Positions 8,543-17,410 of a DNA stretch of 64,000 nt are shown here, piece by piece (positions within the stretch are counted from its first letter, which is position 1; each line of letters starts with the position of its first letter). Position numbers and translations under genes: made by a program. Source of the DNA: an uncultured Opitutales bacterium (lineage in GTDB: Bacteria > Verrucomicrobiota > Verrucomicrobiia > Opitutales > Seribacteraceae). The stretch lies in NCBI GenBank assembly GCA_943787575.1, contig CALSMY010000006.1, positions 110,068 through 174,067 on the forward strand. The letters are read 5' to 3'. The notes below the pieces were generated by a model, which worked only from the letters and a program-made list of their open reading frames with translations, made no database searches and had not been told where the DNA came from.

Positions 8543-9079
8543 ATGATACTTTCAGACGGAGCTATTTTAGATGCAATTCAACGCAGAGATATTGTGATCG
8601 AACCCTATGACCGTTCTTGCCTTGGTACAAACAGCTACGATGTCCACCTTTCTCCACATCTTGCCTGTTATGTGGATGATGTAATTGATGCCCGTAAGCA
8701 CAACCAAGTGGAACATTTTACTATCCCAGACGATGGTTTCGTCCTTAGGCCCGGGCAAACTTACCTGGGATCCACTTTGGAATATACCGAAACTCGTCGG
8801 TTTGTCCCTTTTTTAGAGGGAAAGTCGAGCGTTGGCAGGTTGGGCATTGATATCCATGCAACTGCGGGTAAGGGAGATGTTGGGTTTTGTAATCATTGGA
8901 CCTTGGAAATTTCTGTTTCTCAACCTGTACGAGTCTATGCACAAATGCCCATCGGGCAGCTCATTTATTTTTTGGTCGAGGGAGAAGTCGAGGTAGATTA
9001 TTCCAACAAAGCCTCAGCTAAGTATAATCAACGGTCTTCATTACCGGTTGAATCGATGATGTGGAAGAATGCTTTTTAA
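8543..9079 (+). CDS. dcd: dCTP deaminase
   Basis: A 178-residue dCTP deaminase, making dUTP for thymidylate synthesis. The trimeric dUTPase-like fold is shown by LGTNSYDVHLS near the N-terminus, FLEGKSSVGRLGIDIHATAG with the catalytic-site Ser/Arg, the glutamate in HWTLEISV, and the closing VESMMWKNAF. From memory it most resembles the Bacteroidota-type Dcd. Length is normal. ATG 8543 is the only sensible start. The next gene begins at the base after its stop codon, so the two are probably translationally coupled. Confidence 0.94.
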   Translation: MILSDGAILDAIQRRDIVIEPYDRSCLGTNSYDVHLSPHLACYVDDVIDARKHNQVEHFTIPDDGFVLRPGQTYLGSTLEYTETRRFVPFLEGKSSVGRLGIDIHATAGKGDVGFCNHWTLEISVSQPVRVYAQMPIGQLIYFLVEGEVEVDYSNKASAKYNQRSSLPVESMMWKNAF

Positions 9080-9499
9080 GTGAATAAGGAAGAAGGGCTG
9101 TTAAGAGAAATTCTCGAGGAACATGCCAGTAATCCATGTGGCCAAGAAGAATTGTCCGACACCTCTCATTCTGGCGAATGGAAAAGTCGTAAAACAGGAA
9201 ATCTTTGTTCTGTACAAATAAAGGTACACAATGATCAGATATTAAGGATGGTTGCACGAGTTGAAGGTTCTGCATTAGCCAAAGCCTGTGCATCAATTAT
9301 GTGTAGTGAATTGGAGGGTAAATGTATTGATAGTGCCCGGACAACGATGCAAGTGGTCGAAAAATGGATCGAGTATGGAGAAGCACCAGAGAATTGGCCG
9401 GGCGAACTAGTGGTTTACCAATCCTTGGTTCAATTTCCCGAACGAGTGGACTGTGCGACCTTGTGCTGGAGGTCTCTCAAGAATGCACTTGAAGATTAA
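9080..9499 (+). CDS. NifU/IscU/SufU-like protein with altered cysteine set
   Basis: A 139-residue protein starting with GTG directly after the dcd stop. It aligns by eye with Fe-S scaffold proteins: GNLCSVQIKV matches the first cysteine region of IscU, EGSALAKACASIM matches the GCGSAIASSS region, and RVDCATLCWRSL matches the third-cysteine region of SufU. The first and third cysteines are kept, but the second canonical cysteine (before GSA) is glutamate, and the Gly-Asp after the first is missing. It may be a specialised sulfur or cluster carrier rather than a general scaffold. No other isc/suf genes are in the window. Its 3' end overlaps the convergent helicase gene by 4 nt. Confidence 0.68.
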   Translation: MNKEEGLLREILEEHASNPCGQEELSDTSHSGEWKSRKTGNLCSVQIKVHNDQILRMVARVEGSALAKACASIMCSELEGKCIDSARTTMQVVEKWIEYGEAPENWPGELVVYQSLVQFPERVDCATLCWRSLKNALED

Positions 9500-11610
9500 T
9501 ACCCAAATTTTTTGTAACTCTTATACCCACCACCGGAATTTCCCCAATTCGAATTTCCGAATGATCGCTCTCTTCTGTGCCCATGGCGGGAATGTGCATT
9601 GAATAACTCATAACGAGACTCGGGAAGTTCTTTGATGAACCTGCTTTGCATCAGCCGTACGGGCATACCTTTTTGGTTGGCGAGGGTGGGGTAGAGTAGG
9701 TGTAAAGATCGTTCTGCCCGGGTAGTCGCCACATAAAAGAGCCTCCTTTCTTCCTCCAAGTCCCCCTCCCCATCAATTGCCCGTTTGTTGGGAAAAAGTC
9801 CGTCCGCCAGGCCAATGATAAATACATGGGGATATTCCAGGCCTTTTGACTGGTGGATCGTGGATAATCGAATACAGCTTTCTCCCTGTTTAACTACTCG
9901 ATCTCCGGATTCTGAACTAAGAAGTACCAATTGTGAGAGCATTTCTGCTAAACTTTGATGCTTGGAAGCAAAATCTACTAGGCTTTCTAAATCCTCTTCC
10001 CTTCTCGGCCAGTTTTCGAAGGTTGCCCGGAGGTAGGTTTGATACCACCCGCCAATGGCTTCTTCAACCACAACGGATGGAGTTGCGGTAGCAGCAATTA
10101 TATCAATATTAGCCAAGGTTTCAGCCATCGATTCCCAGTCTTCTTTGGCATCTGCTGGCACTTTTTTAAATAGCTTTTCTTCTCCCAGGACTTGGCAGAT
10201 TGATACCGCTTTTTCAGTGGCAATTTGGGTAGCCAGTTTTAACAGTTTGATTGCGGTTTTTTCCCCAATCTTAGGGAGCAGGCAAGCAAAACGGAAGAAA
10301 GCCGTGCTGTCTTTTGGGTTGGCCACAAACCTTAATTGGGCAACCAAATCCTTGACGTGAGCTTGTTCGAAAAATTTTAATCCACTGGTTATAAGAAAAG
10401 GAAGTCCGCGACGGGACAGTTCAACCTGGAGTTCCATGGCGTGATAATGTGCCCGGTAGAGAATGGCAATTTGATCATAGTTTGCACCGGAATCATAGAG
10501 CTCTTCAATTTTAGAGATAACAAAATCAGCCTGTTGATAAGCTTCCAAGGTAGGAACCACTTTGGGTAATTCGTGGTGTGGACGGGATGCTTTTAGCTCC
10601 TTAGTAAAACTTTTTTCAGCCGTTCGATTCTCAAGAATTCCATTGGCTAAATTAAGGATTTCAGGAGAACTTCGATAATTGGTTTCAATTTTATAAATTT
10701 TAGCACCTGGGTGCCTCTCTGGAAAAGAAAGGATTTGATCGAGGTCTGCACCTCTCCAGGTGTAGATGCATTGAGCATCGTCACCTACGGCCATTACCTG
10801 ATGGTTTGAAGCAATTTGGTCGACAATGCTAGCTTGGAGCAGGTTCACATCCTGATATTCATCTACAAGCACATGGGAAAAACGATTCTGGAAATAGGTG
10901 CGTGCATCTTCGTGCTTTTCCATAAGGGTTAGCCAAAAGACAAGTAGGTCGTCGTAGTCGGTTAATCCCCGAGCTAATTTTGTACGGGTATAAGCGTCGA
11001 AAAAATGCTCAATTTTTGAGGCAAGTTCACGGTTCGATGGATAACGAGCGAGGGCTACTTCTTCGACATCTTTACCCACATTTCTGGCAAAGCTTATCAA
11101 TCCTTTGATCGGTTTTGCCTTGGGGTTTTCTTTCGCCTTGAAGAAGTCAGGGTCAATCTCCCGAATGATTTCATTTAACAATGCGTCGGAATCACCATCA
11201 TCGAGGATGGTAAAACTTCTGGGTAGACCGATTAAATCACCAAACATACGCAGTGCCTGTCCACCGACATGATGAAAGGTACCACCTAGAAACCTGTGGC
11301 CGCCAATACCGGTCAATTCTTCAACCCTTTCAAGCATTTGCCTAGATGCTTTGTTGGTAAAAGTGAGCAGGAGGATAGATTCCGGGGCAGCTCCTTGTTC
11401 TAAGAGGTAAGCAACCCGGTAGGTCAAGGTACGTGTTTTACCCGAACCGGCCCCGGCCAAAACTAAAGCTGGACCATTTGGAGCAGTAACCGCCTGATAT
11501 TGGTCTGCGTTTAACTCTTTCTTAAAATCAATGCCTTCGTCAGTGGCAGGCTTGATCGATTGGGGGGGCGGACCAAATAAATCGTCTTCTTCGTCTTCGT
11601 AGTCGTACAT
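9496..11610 (-). CDS. UvrD/Rep/PcrA-family 3'-5' DNA helicase
   Basis: A 704-residue superfamily 1A helicase. Walker A is AGAGSGKT at residues 52-59, preceded by the Q-motif LNADQYQAV. Motif II is VLVDEYQDVN, motif III is GDDAQCIYTWRGA, and motifs V/VI are IHQSKGLEYPHVF and EERRLFYVATTRAE. It would unwind DNA during repair or replication restart. It is close to UvrD/PcrA in length; the C-terminal tail (GNSGGGYKSYKKFGY) is glycine-rich and aromatic. It begins one base after the end of proB on the same strand, so proB and the helicase probably share a transcript. Confidence 0.93.
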   Translation of the reverse strand: MYDYEDEEDDLFGPPPQSIKPATDEGIDFKKELNADQYQAVTAPNGPALVLAGAGSGKTRTLTYRVAYLLEQGAAPESILLLTFTNKASRQMLERVEELTGIGGHRFLGGTFHHVGGQALRMFGDLIGLPRSFTILDDGDSDALLNEIIREIDPDFFKAKENPKAKPIKGLISFARNVGKDVEEVALARYPSNRELASKIEHFFDAYTRTKLARGLTDYDDLLVFWLTLMEKHEDARTYFQNRFSHVLVDEYQDVNLLQASIVDQIASNHQVMAVGDDAQCIYTWRGADLDQILSFPERHPGAKIYKIETNYRSSPEILNLANGILENRTAEKSFTKELKASRPHHELPKVVPTLEAYQQADFVISKIEELYDSGANYDQIAILYRAHYHAMELQVELSRRGLPFLITSGLKFFEQAHVKDLVAQLRFVANPKDSTAFFRFACLLPKIGEKTAIKLLKLATQIATEKAVSICQVLGEEKLFKKVPADAKEDWESMAETLANIDIIAATATPSVVVEEAIGGWYQTYLRATFENWPRREEDLESLVDFASKHQSLAEMLSQLVLLSSESGDRVVKQGESCIRLSTIHQSKGLEYPHVFIIGLADGLFPNKRAIDGEGDLEEERRLFYVATTRAERSLHLLYPTLANQKGMPVRLMQSRFIKELPESRYELFNAHSRHGHRRERSFGNSNWGNSGGGYKSYKKFGY

Positions 11611-11611
11611 G

Positions 11612-12724
11612 TTAAGATGATGCTGAACTTGCTTTGGATATTAGAGGTGCAAGAAAATCACGATGAACAACTTCGGATCGATTGCTCCATGAATGAGTTT
11701 TCATCACGGTTTCATTACTTGCTCCAATAATTTCTTCAAGCTCTTCACTTGCAAAACGGGAAATTCCACGGGCAATAATTTTTCCGGAAGGATCGAGGAT
11801 GGACACTACATCTGACCGTCCAAAAGATCCGGTTGATTTTAAAACTCCACTGGCTAAGAGGCTCGCTCCTTGTTCGAGGATAGCGGTGCATGCTCCCTGA
11901 TCAATTTCGATTGAACCTTTTGGGTTTGGGAAAAAAGCCAGCCATTTCTTGCGTTGCTTTAGCTCCAAGCCCGCAGGGGCAAAAAAGGTACCCTCAGTTT
12001 TACCTTCGATAATTTGCGGAAGTCGGCCTGGGGTTTCCCCACATCCAATAAATACTGCGCAACCTGATTTTGTCGCCACTTTGGCTGCCTCAATTTTAGT
12101 AGCCATCCCACCCATTGCGGTCGGGCTGGTCGTACCTTCAGCCATTTTTTCGATCTCAGAATTAATTTCGCTCACAAACGGAACAAGTACGCCAGAATTT
12201 ACCGATGTCATTAAGCCTTTTGCGGTTGTCAGGATAATTAGAAGTTCGGCTTGCGTTAGGGAGGCTAGAAGAGCTGATAATATGTCGTTATCTCCAAATT
12301 TTAATTCTTCATCACTGACAGAATCGTTTTCATTGACGACCGGAACAACACCCCTGTCGAGCAGGGAATCTATGGTTTCTTTTACTTTTATGGATCTTGC
12401 TTCCTCATTAAAATCCTCTCGGGTTAACAGAATCTGTGCGGCCAAAAAACCATGGGCACTGAGGGCAGATTTCCATGCGTGCATCAGTTCACTTTGCCCA
12501 ACTGAAGCACATGAACGAAGTAAAGAAAGGTCATCTGGCCTTGAAGCAAGTCCCAGTTTCCCCATGCCTAAGCCAACAGCTCCAGAACTAACAAGAACAA
12601 CTTCAACACCTTGTTTCTTGAGCAGATCTATACCGGAACAAATTTGAGAAATTCTTTCTACTCGGATATTCCCGTTACCGGCTGATAAAAGACCGGTTCC
12701 TAATTTGATTACCACACGCTTCAT
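11612..12724 (-). CDS. proB: Glutamate 5-kinase
   Basis: A 370-residue ProB catalysing the first step of proline synthesis, ATP-dependent phosphorylation of glutamate. The amino-acid-kinase domain begins VIKLGTGLL and includes VSSGAVGLGM, VNENDSVS, FGDNDILSALLA and GGMATKIEAA. A C-terminal PUA domain follows from about residue 275 (GACTAILEQGASLLASGV). The length matches the two-domain bacterial type, which is feedback-inhibited by proline. proA is not in the window. The gene sits between frr (104 nt upstream) and the helicase. Confidence 0.95.
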   Translation of the reverse strand: MKRVVIKLGTGLLSAGNGNIRVERISQICSGIDLLKKQGVEVVLVSSGAVGLGMGKLGLASRPDDLSLLRSCASVGQSELMHAWKSALSAHGFLAAQILLTREDFNEEARSIKVKETIDSLLDRGVVPVVNENDSVSDEELKFGDNDILSALLASLTQAELLIILTTAKGLMTSVNSGVLVPFVSEINSEIEKMAEGTTSPTAMGGMATKIEAAKVATKSGCAVFIGCGETPGRLPQIIEGKTEGTFFAPAGLELKQRKKWLAFFPNPKGSIEIDQGACTAILEQGASLLASGVLKSTGSFGRSDVVSILDPSGKIIARGISRFASEELEEIIGASNETVMKTHSWSNRSEVVHRDFLAPLISKASSASS

Positions 12725-12828
12725 GAATTACATCTTTCTAAGCCTCAAAGATGTGAGAAAAGGTAAATAGAGCAAACCTCAAGCAAACGAAGTTTGTTGG
12801 ATTCTCAGTTTTCCAAATAACCTTTGCT

Positions 12829-13386
12829 TTAGACTTTTCTTAGATCAGATTCTTTTGCAGTCACCGCTTGAGTGATTTGGTTTCCCATATCATCAGTCAA
12901 TTTTTGGACTTCTTTTTCAGCTCTCTTAAAGTCATCTTCGGGAAGGCCTTCTTTTTGTAGAGATTTTAACATATCCAAACCTTCTTTGCGGGAAGCTCGA
13001 ATTCCAATCCTTCCATTTTCCGCGAAGCCCTGGGCCATTTTGCATAATTCTTCCCGCCTTTCCCCGCTTAGCTCGGGGATAGGTAAACGAATAAGTTCAC
13101 CAGTAACTACTGGATTAATACCAAGTTTTGCATCGATAAGTGCCTTTTCGATAGGGGCAACCGTTCCTTTGTCCCAGGCTTGAATTTGCAGGGTTCTCAA
13201 GTCGGGTGTAGTGATGGCAGCAACATCTCTCAGTTTCATAGAGGATCCGTAGACATCAACCGTAATTCCTTCGATCATGGAGGGGTTTGCTTTGCCTGTG
13301 TGTAAAGTGGCAAATTCACTTATGACATGATCTACAGACTTTTGCATGTCGTCTTTAATCTTTTTAAAAATAACTTCGGTATCCAT
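12829..13386 (-). CDS. frr: Ribosome recycling factor
   Basis: A 185-residue RRF, which with EF-G splits post-termination ribosomes. Typical features are the three-helix bundle start, LHTGKANPSMIEGITVDVYG, and RLPIPELSGERREELCKMA followed by IGIRASRKEGLDML. It lies 42 nt after pyrH on the same strand; pyrH-frr is a widely conserved pair. Length is normal. Confidence 0.97.
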   Translation of the reverse strand: MDTEVIFKKIKDDMQKSVDHVISEFATLHTGKANPSMIEGITVDVYGSSMKLRDVAAITTPDLRTLQIQAWDKGTVAPIEKALIDAKLGINPVVTGELIRLPIPELSGERREELCKMAQGFAENGRIGIRASRKEGLDMLKSLQKEGLPEDDFKRAEKEVQKLTDDMGNQITQAVTAKESDLRKV

Positions 13387-13428
13387 AATATTGTAGGGTT
13401 TTGTATTGTATAAATTAAATAAGTATAC

Positions 13429-14148
13429 CTAGCGAACAATCGTGCCAATCGATTCACCACAAACCGCTTTGCGAATAGATTGCTCCTGTTGAAGGTCAAA
13501 AACAAGAATGGGCATGCGATTATCCATGCATAGAGAAAAAGCGGTTGAGTCCATGACCGATAGGCGTTTCTCCAAGCAATCCATGTAAGTAAGTTCAGAA
13601 AACTTTTTGGCGTCTTCGTACTTGTGTGGGTCCTTGTCATAAATACCATCCACCTTGGTCGCCTTTAAGATAATATCGGCGGATATTTCACTGGCTCTCA
13701 ACGCAGCTGTAGTATCGGTAGAAAAATATGGATTTCCAGTGCCTGACACAAAAATAACTATTCTTTCACGTTCGAGGTGCCGAATTGCCCGGCGTTGAAT
13801 ATAGGGCTCGGCTAATTTATCCATAGGAATGGCACTTTGTACTCGCACGACGGCTCCCATTTTTTCCAATCGATCCATTAATGCGAGACCGTTAATAACC
13901 GTGGCAAGCATACCCATCGAATCCCCAGTCGTCCGATCAATACCTTTGTCAGTTCCTTGCAAACCTCGAAAAATATTACCACCACCTACAACAAGTCCAA
14001 CCTCTACGCCCATGTCAGAAACCGCTTTTATTTCACCGCAGATCTTTTCTAATGATTGAGCAAAAATGGGTTCACCTGCAGCTCGATTTCCAAGGATTTC
14101 CCCACTGATTTTAAGAATTATTCGTTTGAATTTGGGTTTCGGCATCAT
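13429..14148 (-). CDS. pyrH: UMP kinase
   Basis: A 239-residue bacterial UMP kinase of the amino-acid-kinase fold, converting UMP to UDP. Landmarks are [13 protein letters not shown] at the N-terminus, [44 protein letters not shown] and [13 protein letters not shown]. Either of two adjacent ATGs (14148 or 14145) could start it. It forms an operon with frr. It is divergent from tRNA-Gln; the 61-bp gap holds a 7-bp inverted repeat, CTTTATC/GATAAAG, at 14175-14192. Confidence 0.96.
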   Translation of the reverse strand: MMPKPKFKRIILKISGEILGNRAAGEPIFAQSLEKICGEIKAVSDMGVEVGLVVGGGNIFRGLQGTDKGIDRTTGDSMGMLATVINGLALMDRLEKMGAVVRVQSAIPMDKLAEPYIQRRAIRHLERERIVIFVSGTGNPYFSTDTTAALRASEISADIILKATKVDGIYDKDPHKYEDAKKFSELTYMDCLEKRLSVMDSTAFSLCMDNRMPILVFDLQQEQSIRKAVCGESIGTIVR

Positions 14149-14209
14149 AAATTTGAAGGTTGGTAGTTCCTTGACTTTATCGGATGATAAAGCAGTATGT
14201 GAATCCCGT

Positions 14210-14283
14210 AGCCTGGTGGTGTAATGGTAGCACAGAGGTTTTTGGTACCTTCAGTCGGGGTTCGAGTCCCTGCCGGGCTGCCA
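14210..14283 (+). tRNA. tRNA-Gln (anticodon TTG)
   Basis: It folds into a cloverleaf: acceptor AGCCTGG with CCGGGCT, D stem GTGT/GCAC, anticodon stem GAGGT/ACCTT with loop TTTTGGT giving anticodon TTG (reads CAA), a short variable loop, and a T arm with TTCGAGT. Discriminator G and CCA are encoded. Confidence 0.95.
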
Positions 14284-14334
14284 CTTGTATTTTTTGATTT
14301 CTTCGCATTGCTTAAAGAAGCGTTGCAAAGCGTC

Positions 14335-16032
14335 TTAGTTCTCAAACGGATCAAATGTAGGTGGCGGTGGGGGTGGTTCCGGAATTTCTGTAAAATCATT
14401 CTTTATAGCTTCTGTTGGAGCAGGGTTAGCAAACACATCTCCTAAGGGAACCTCTTCAGGATCATCGTTGCTTTGCGGGTTGTCAGGACTTTCTCCAAAC
14501 GGATCAAAGTTAGCCGGGGGTGCGGGAGGATCGTTAAAAGGACTTTCCAGAGCAGGCTGAGGTTCTTCAAAAGGATTTGCCGCGGGGTCGGGTTGAGGAA
14601 GTTCTTCTCCAAAAGGATCAAAAGTATCTGGAGTAGGTGGGGCGGGAAAATTACTTGAATCAGGTGCTTCTAATGGATCATTTCCGAAGGGGTTTTCAGA
14701 TGGAGGCTGAGCGGAGGTTGGTGGTTCCTTTATTTGGGGCTCTTCAAGCGGTGGCAAATCACCAAACGGGTCGAAGGAAGGGGCGGGAGCTGGTGCTGGA
14801 GGTGGCGGAGGTAAAATGTCCTCAGGTGCCTTATTTATAACTTTTTCTGACTTAGGTTGGGGAGGTGGGGGAATTTCAACGGGATTAGATGGAGGTGACG
14901 GATCCTTGGAAGTAGGATTCGTTTTAGGATCTTCAGTAACCTTTTTATCGGGTTTATCCTGTTTGCCCTCATCAGGTTCTATGGGCTTGGGAAGTTTATT
15001 CCTTGGACTAGGTTTGATATTATCTTTTTCGTTTTCGGGCAAAGGTGGCAGGTCAACTTTTTCTAATGCATCAATTTCGTCTGAGGTTTCTTGTAAGGCC
15101 GGTTCATTTTCCTTTGATTCTTCAGCAATAGGGGGGGACGTAGGGGTAGCGATTCTTTGCCCGGTTAATAAATCTTGGGCAGGAACACCGTTGTTAAATC
15201 GAATTTCCGATATTTTTTCCCCGCTTTCGTCCCATTCGGTACATACGCCATGTTCGAGGTTGTTTTTAAAATTATAGTCAAATTGTTGCTGTCCAGAAGG
15301 AAACCATCCTTTGGAGTTACCTTCCATCTTATCATCTAAAAATTGGGCGGAGAGGCGTTTCTTTCCATTTTCATACCAAATTGTCCTAAGACCGTGCTGC
15401 TGATCTTTTTGATAAAAGAGACCGAGTTTTTGTTGTCCGTTGGGGTACCATTCCGAGGATGGACCTTCCCGCAACCCGTGTCTGTAAATTGTGGCAGATT
15501 TCTCGGTTCCGTCCGCGTACCACTCTTTGGCTTCTCCGTGAGCAACTCCCTCCCGCATTTCGACCTGAAAACTTTTAACCCCGTTGGGGTGCCATTCTGA
15601 TTTTGGCCCGGTTAGTTGATCTTCTTGATAAGTTTCTTCACGCCATAATTCGCCAGTGATTCGGAATTCTTGAGAAGGGCCGTGGCGATTGCCATTTTTA
15701 TAAACTATGGAGGTTCTTTTTCTACCGTTGTAAAAATATTCAAGAGTGATCCCGTGACGCTGACCATCCTTCCAGGAAGAAATTGATTTCGTAGGGCTTT
15801 GTTCAAAAGTTTCGATGGCCTTACCACTGAAGGGTTCCCTCTGCTTGGTAAGGTTGCCCTCGATTTCGGCTTCGCGAACTACACCTGTGTCGTCGACTTC
15901 CAACCAATGGAGCATGACGGTTTGGTCAGTGGAAAAGGTTAGTGGGTCTGTGCTTGTATTACTTAAATGAACACAAGAAACAAATGGTAGGAGAGCGAGG
16001 GAGCAAATCCAAGGAGCCAGTGACTTCTTCAT
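14335..16032 (-). CDS. YwqK/MORN_2-repeat lipoprotein with Pro-rich DPF-repeat tail
   Basis: A 565-residue protein from ATG 16032. That start gives a lipoprotein signal (basic MKKS, hydrophobic core, lipobox FVSC with Cys20); the frame stays open to 16068. Residues about 60-290 carry roughly nine MORN_2 (YwqK-type) repeats of the form W-Y/H-x-N-G-x(7-10)-G-x-x-H/E-G, for example EWYPNGQQKLGLFYQKDQQHG. From about 310 to the end it is low-complexity, rich in Pro, Glu, Asp and Lys, with a repeated (F/N)DPFG or NPF motif at least six times. The very C-terminus is FDPFEN. The role is unknown; a surface or periplasmic scaffold is plausible. Two relatives occur at 26.6-27.8 kb and 39.8-41.0 kb. Confidence 0.75.
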   Translation of the reverse strand: MKKSLAPWICSLALLPFVSCVHLSNTSTDPLTFSTDQTVMLHWLEVDDTGVVREAEIEGNLTKQREPFSGKAIETFEQSPTKSISSWKDGQRHGITLEYFYNGRKRTSIVYKNGNRHGPSQEFRITGELWREETYQEDQLTGPKSEWHPNGVKSFQVEMREGVAHGEAKEWYADGTEKSATIYRHGLREGPSSEWYPNGQQKLGLFYQKDQQHGLRTIWYENGKKRLSAQFLDDKMEGNSKGWFPSGQQQFDYNFKNNLEHGVCTEWDESGEKISEIRFNNGVPAQDLLTGQRIATPTSPPIAEESKENEPALQETSDEIDALEKVDLPPLPENEKDNIKPSPRNKLPKPIEPDEGKQDKPDKKVTEDPKTNPTSKDPSPPSNPVEIPPPPQPKSEKVINKAPEDILPPPPPAPAPAPSFDPFGDLPPLEEPQIKEPPTSAQPPSENPFGNDPLEAPDSSNFPAPPTPDTFDPFGEELPQPDPAANPFEEPQPALESPFNDPPAPPANFDPFGESPDNPQSNDDPEEVPLGDVFANPAPTEAIKNDFTEIPEPPPPPPTFDPFEN

Positions 16033-16174
16033 TAATAATTTAATGTCTTTGCCAAGAGGTTGTGGCAAGAGGTTTTTCGAAGACGGGGTTTTGATACAGA
16101 TAAGCTATCTAAGTTTTGTTAAATTTTTTTTCTCACTTGATGATCTTAGTTGATAAGCCTTGAATCAAAAAACT

Positions 16175-16963
16175 ATGGAAACACACGAGATAGATTATGA
16201 ATTGATTGGTGACGACATGCAGATCGTGGAGATTGAATTGGACCCCGAAGAAACTGTGGTGGCTGAGGCAGGTGCCATGAATTATTTGGAGGAAGATATC
16301 GAGTTTGAGGCCAAAATGGGAGACGGGTCAAAGCCCCGTCAAGGTATGTTGGGGAAATTATTTGATGCGGGGAAACGAGTTCTTACTGGAGAATCCATTT
16401 TTATGACCCACTTTACTAACCATGGGGTATTCAAAAAAAAGGTCGCATTTGCTGCTCCTTACCCGGGTAAGATTATTTGTATGGATCTTAAAAACCTTTC
16501 GGGAGAAGTTCTTTGTCAAAAAGACTCATTTCTTTGCGCTGCCTTAGGCACTCAAATCTCTATCGCTTTTCAAAAGCGTCTGGGGGCGGGCTTTTTCGGA
16601 GGTGAAGGGTTTATTTTACAAAAACTGCAAGGAAGTGGAAAGGCATTCGTACATGCCGGGGGAACAGTTGTAACCAAGGAGTTACAGGGAGAAACCCTTC
16701 GTGTGGATACTGGCTGTGTGGTTGCTTTTGAATCTAGTCTTCAATTTGATGTGCAAATGGCAGGAGGTTTGAAATCAATGTTTTTTGGTGGCGAGGGGTT
16801 ATTTCTCGCAACCTTGCGTGGGCATGGGCGTGTATGGTTGCAAAGCCTTCCTTTTTCCCGCTTAGCAGATCGTATAATCCAGTCCGCCCCATCTCATCAG
16901 GGTAAGGACAAAGGAGAAGGTTCGGTCCTGGGTGGGCTCGGACGATTAGTTGATGGCAATTAA
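16175..16963 (+). CDS. AIM24/TIGR00266-family protein
   Basis: About 262 residues from ATG 16175; a TTG at 16160 would add five. The sequence fits the AIM24 (TIGR00266) family, a double-stranded beta-helix protein: [22 protein letters not shown] near the start, [18 protein letters not shown], then [20 protein letters not shown] and [20 protein letters not shown], two related glycine-rich strands. The bacterial function is not established. It stands alone between two minus-strand genes. Confidence 0.85.
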   Translation: METHEIDYELIGDDMQIVEIELDPEETVVAEAGAMNYLEEDIEFEAKMGDGSKPRQGMLGKLFDAGKRVLTGESIFMTHFTNHGVFKKKVAFAAPYPGKIICMDLKNLSGEVLCQKDSFLCAALGTQISIAFQKRLGAGFFGGEGFILQKLQGSGKAFVHAGGTVVTKELQGETLRVDTGCVVAFESSLQFDVQMAGGLKSMFFGGEGLFLATLRGHGRVWLQSLPFSRLADRIIQSAPSHQGKDKGEGSVLGGLGRLVDGN

Positions 16964-17008
16964 AAAAATCGAATTCAGATTATTAGAAGTTTATAAAGAG
17001 AGGGTTTT

Positions 17009-17410
17009 TTATTCGGGATAAAGAAAGTCTTCCAAATCTCTTCTTTGCTTCTTAGTGGGTCTGCCTGTTCCTTTTTTATTAGTAATTCGAAGAGTTAATC
17101 GCTTGCCAACTTCTTTGGCTTTTTCATAAGCCTCAGGGGTGGTCAGATCGCTCAAAAGGTTTTGGGCTAGAGATGCAGATAGTCGTCTTTGACTCAAGTC
17201 TTCTATCCGTACCACCTTTTGCAATGGACCGATTTTGACCGAAATAATGTCCCCTTTTCTAATCTCCTTGGATGCTTTAAGGGGCTGGTCATTTATTTTG
17301 ACCCAGTTTTTCTTGCAGGCTTCCGATGCCATATTTCTCGTTTTGTACAATCGGGCGGACCATAACCAACGGTCAACTCTCATCTTTTCGAGGTTATCGT
17401 ATTCAGGCAT
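17009..17410 (-). CDS. hslR: S4-domain RNA-binding protein (Hsp15-like)
   Basis: A 133-residue protein with an N-terminal S4 RNA-binding domain (MRVDRWLWSARLYKTRNMAS, then GDIISVKIGP) and a basic C-terminal tail (TNKKGTGRPTKKQRRDLEDF). This is the architecture of Hsp15, which binds 50S subunits carrying stalled nascent chains. Its start codon lies directly next to the tatC stop, so the two are co-transcribed. MRV at residue 9 is an alternative start. Confidence 0.84.
   Translation of the reverse strand: MPEYDNLEKMRVDRWLWSARLYKTRNMASEACKKNWVKINDQPLKASKEIRKGDIISVKIGPLQKVVRIEDLSQRRLSASLAQNLLSDLTTPEAYEKAKEVGKRLTLRITNKKGTGRPTKKQRRDLEDFLYPE

Noticed and set aside
11949..12647. 232-residue plus-strand frame opposite proB
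   Set aside because: Mirror frame of a complete ProB with Ser-rich shadow composition and no start signals.
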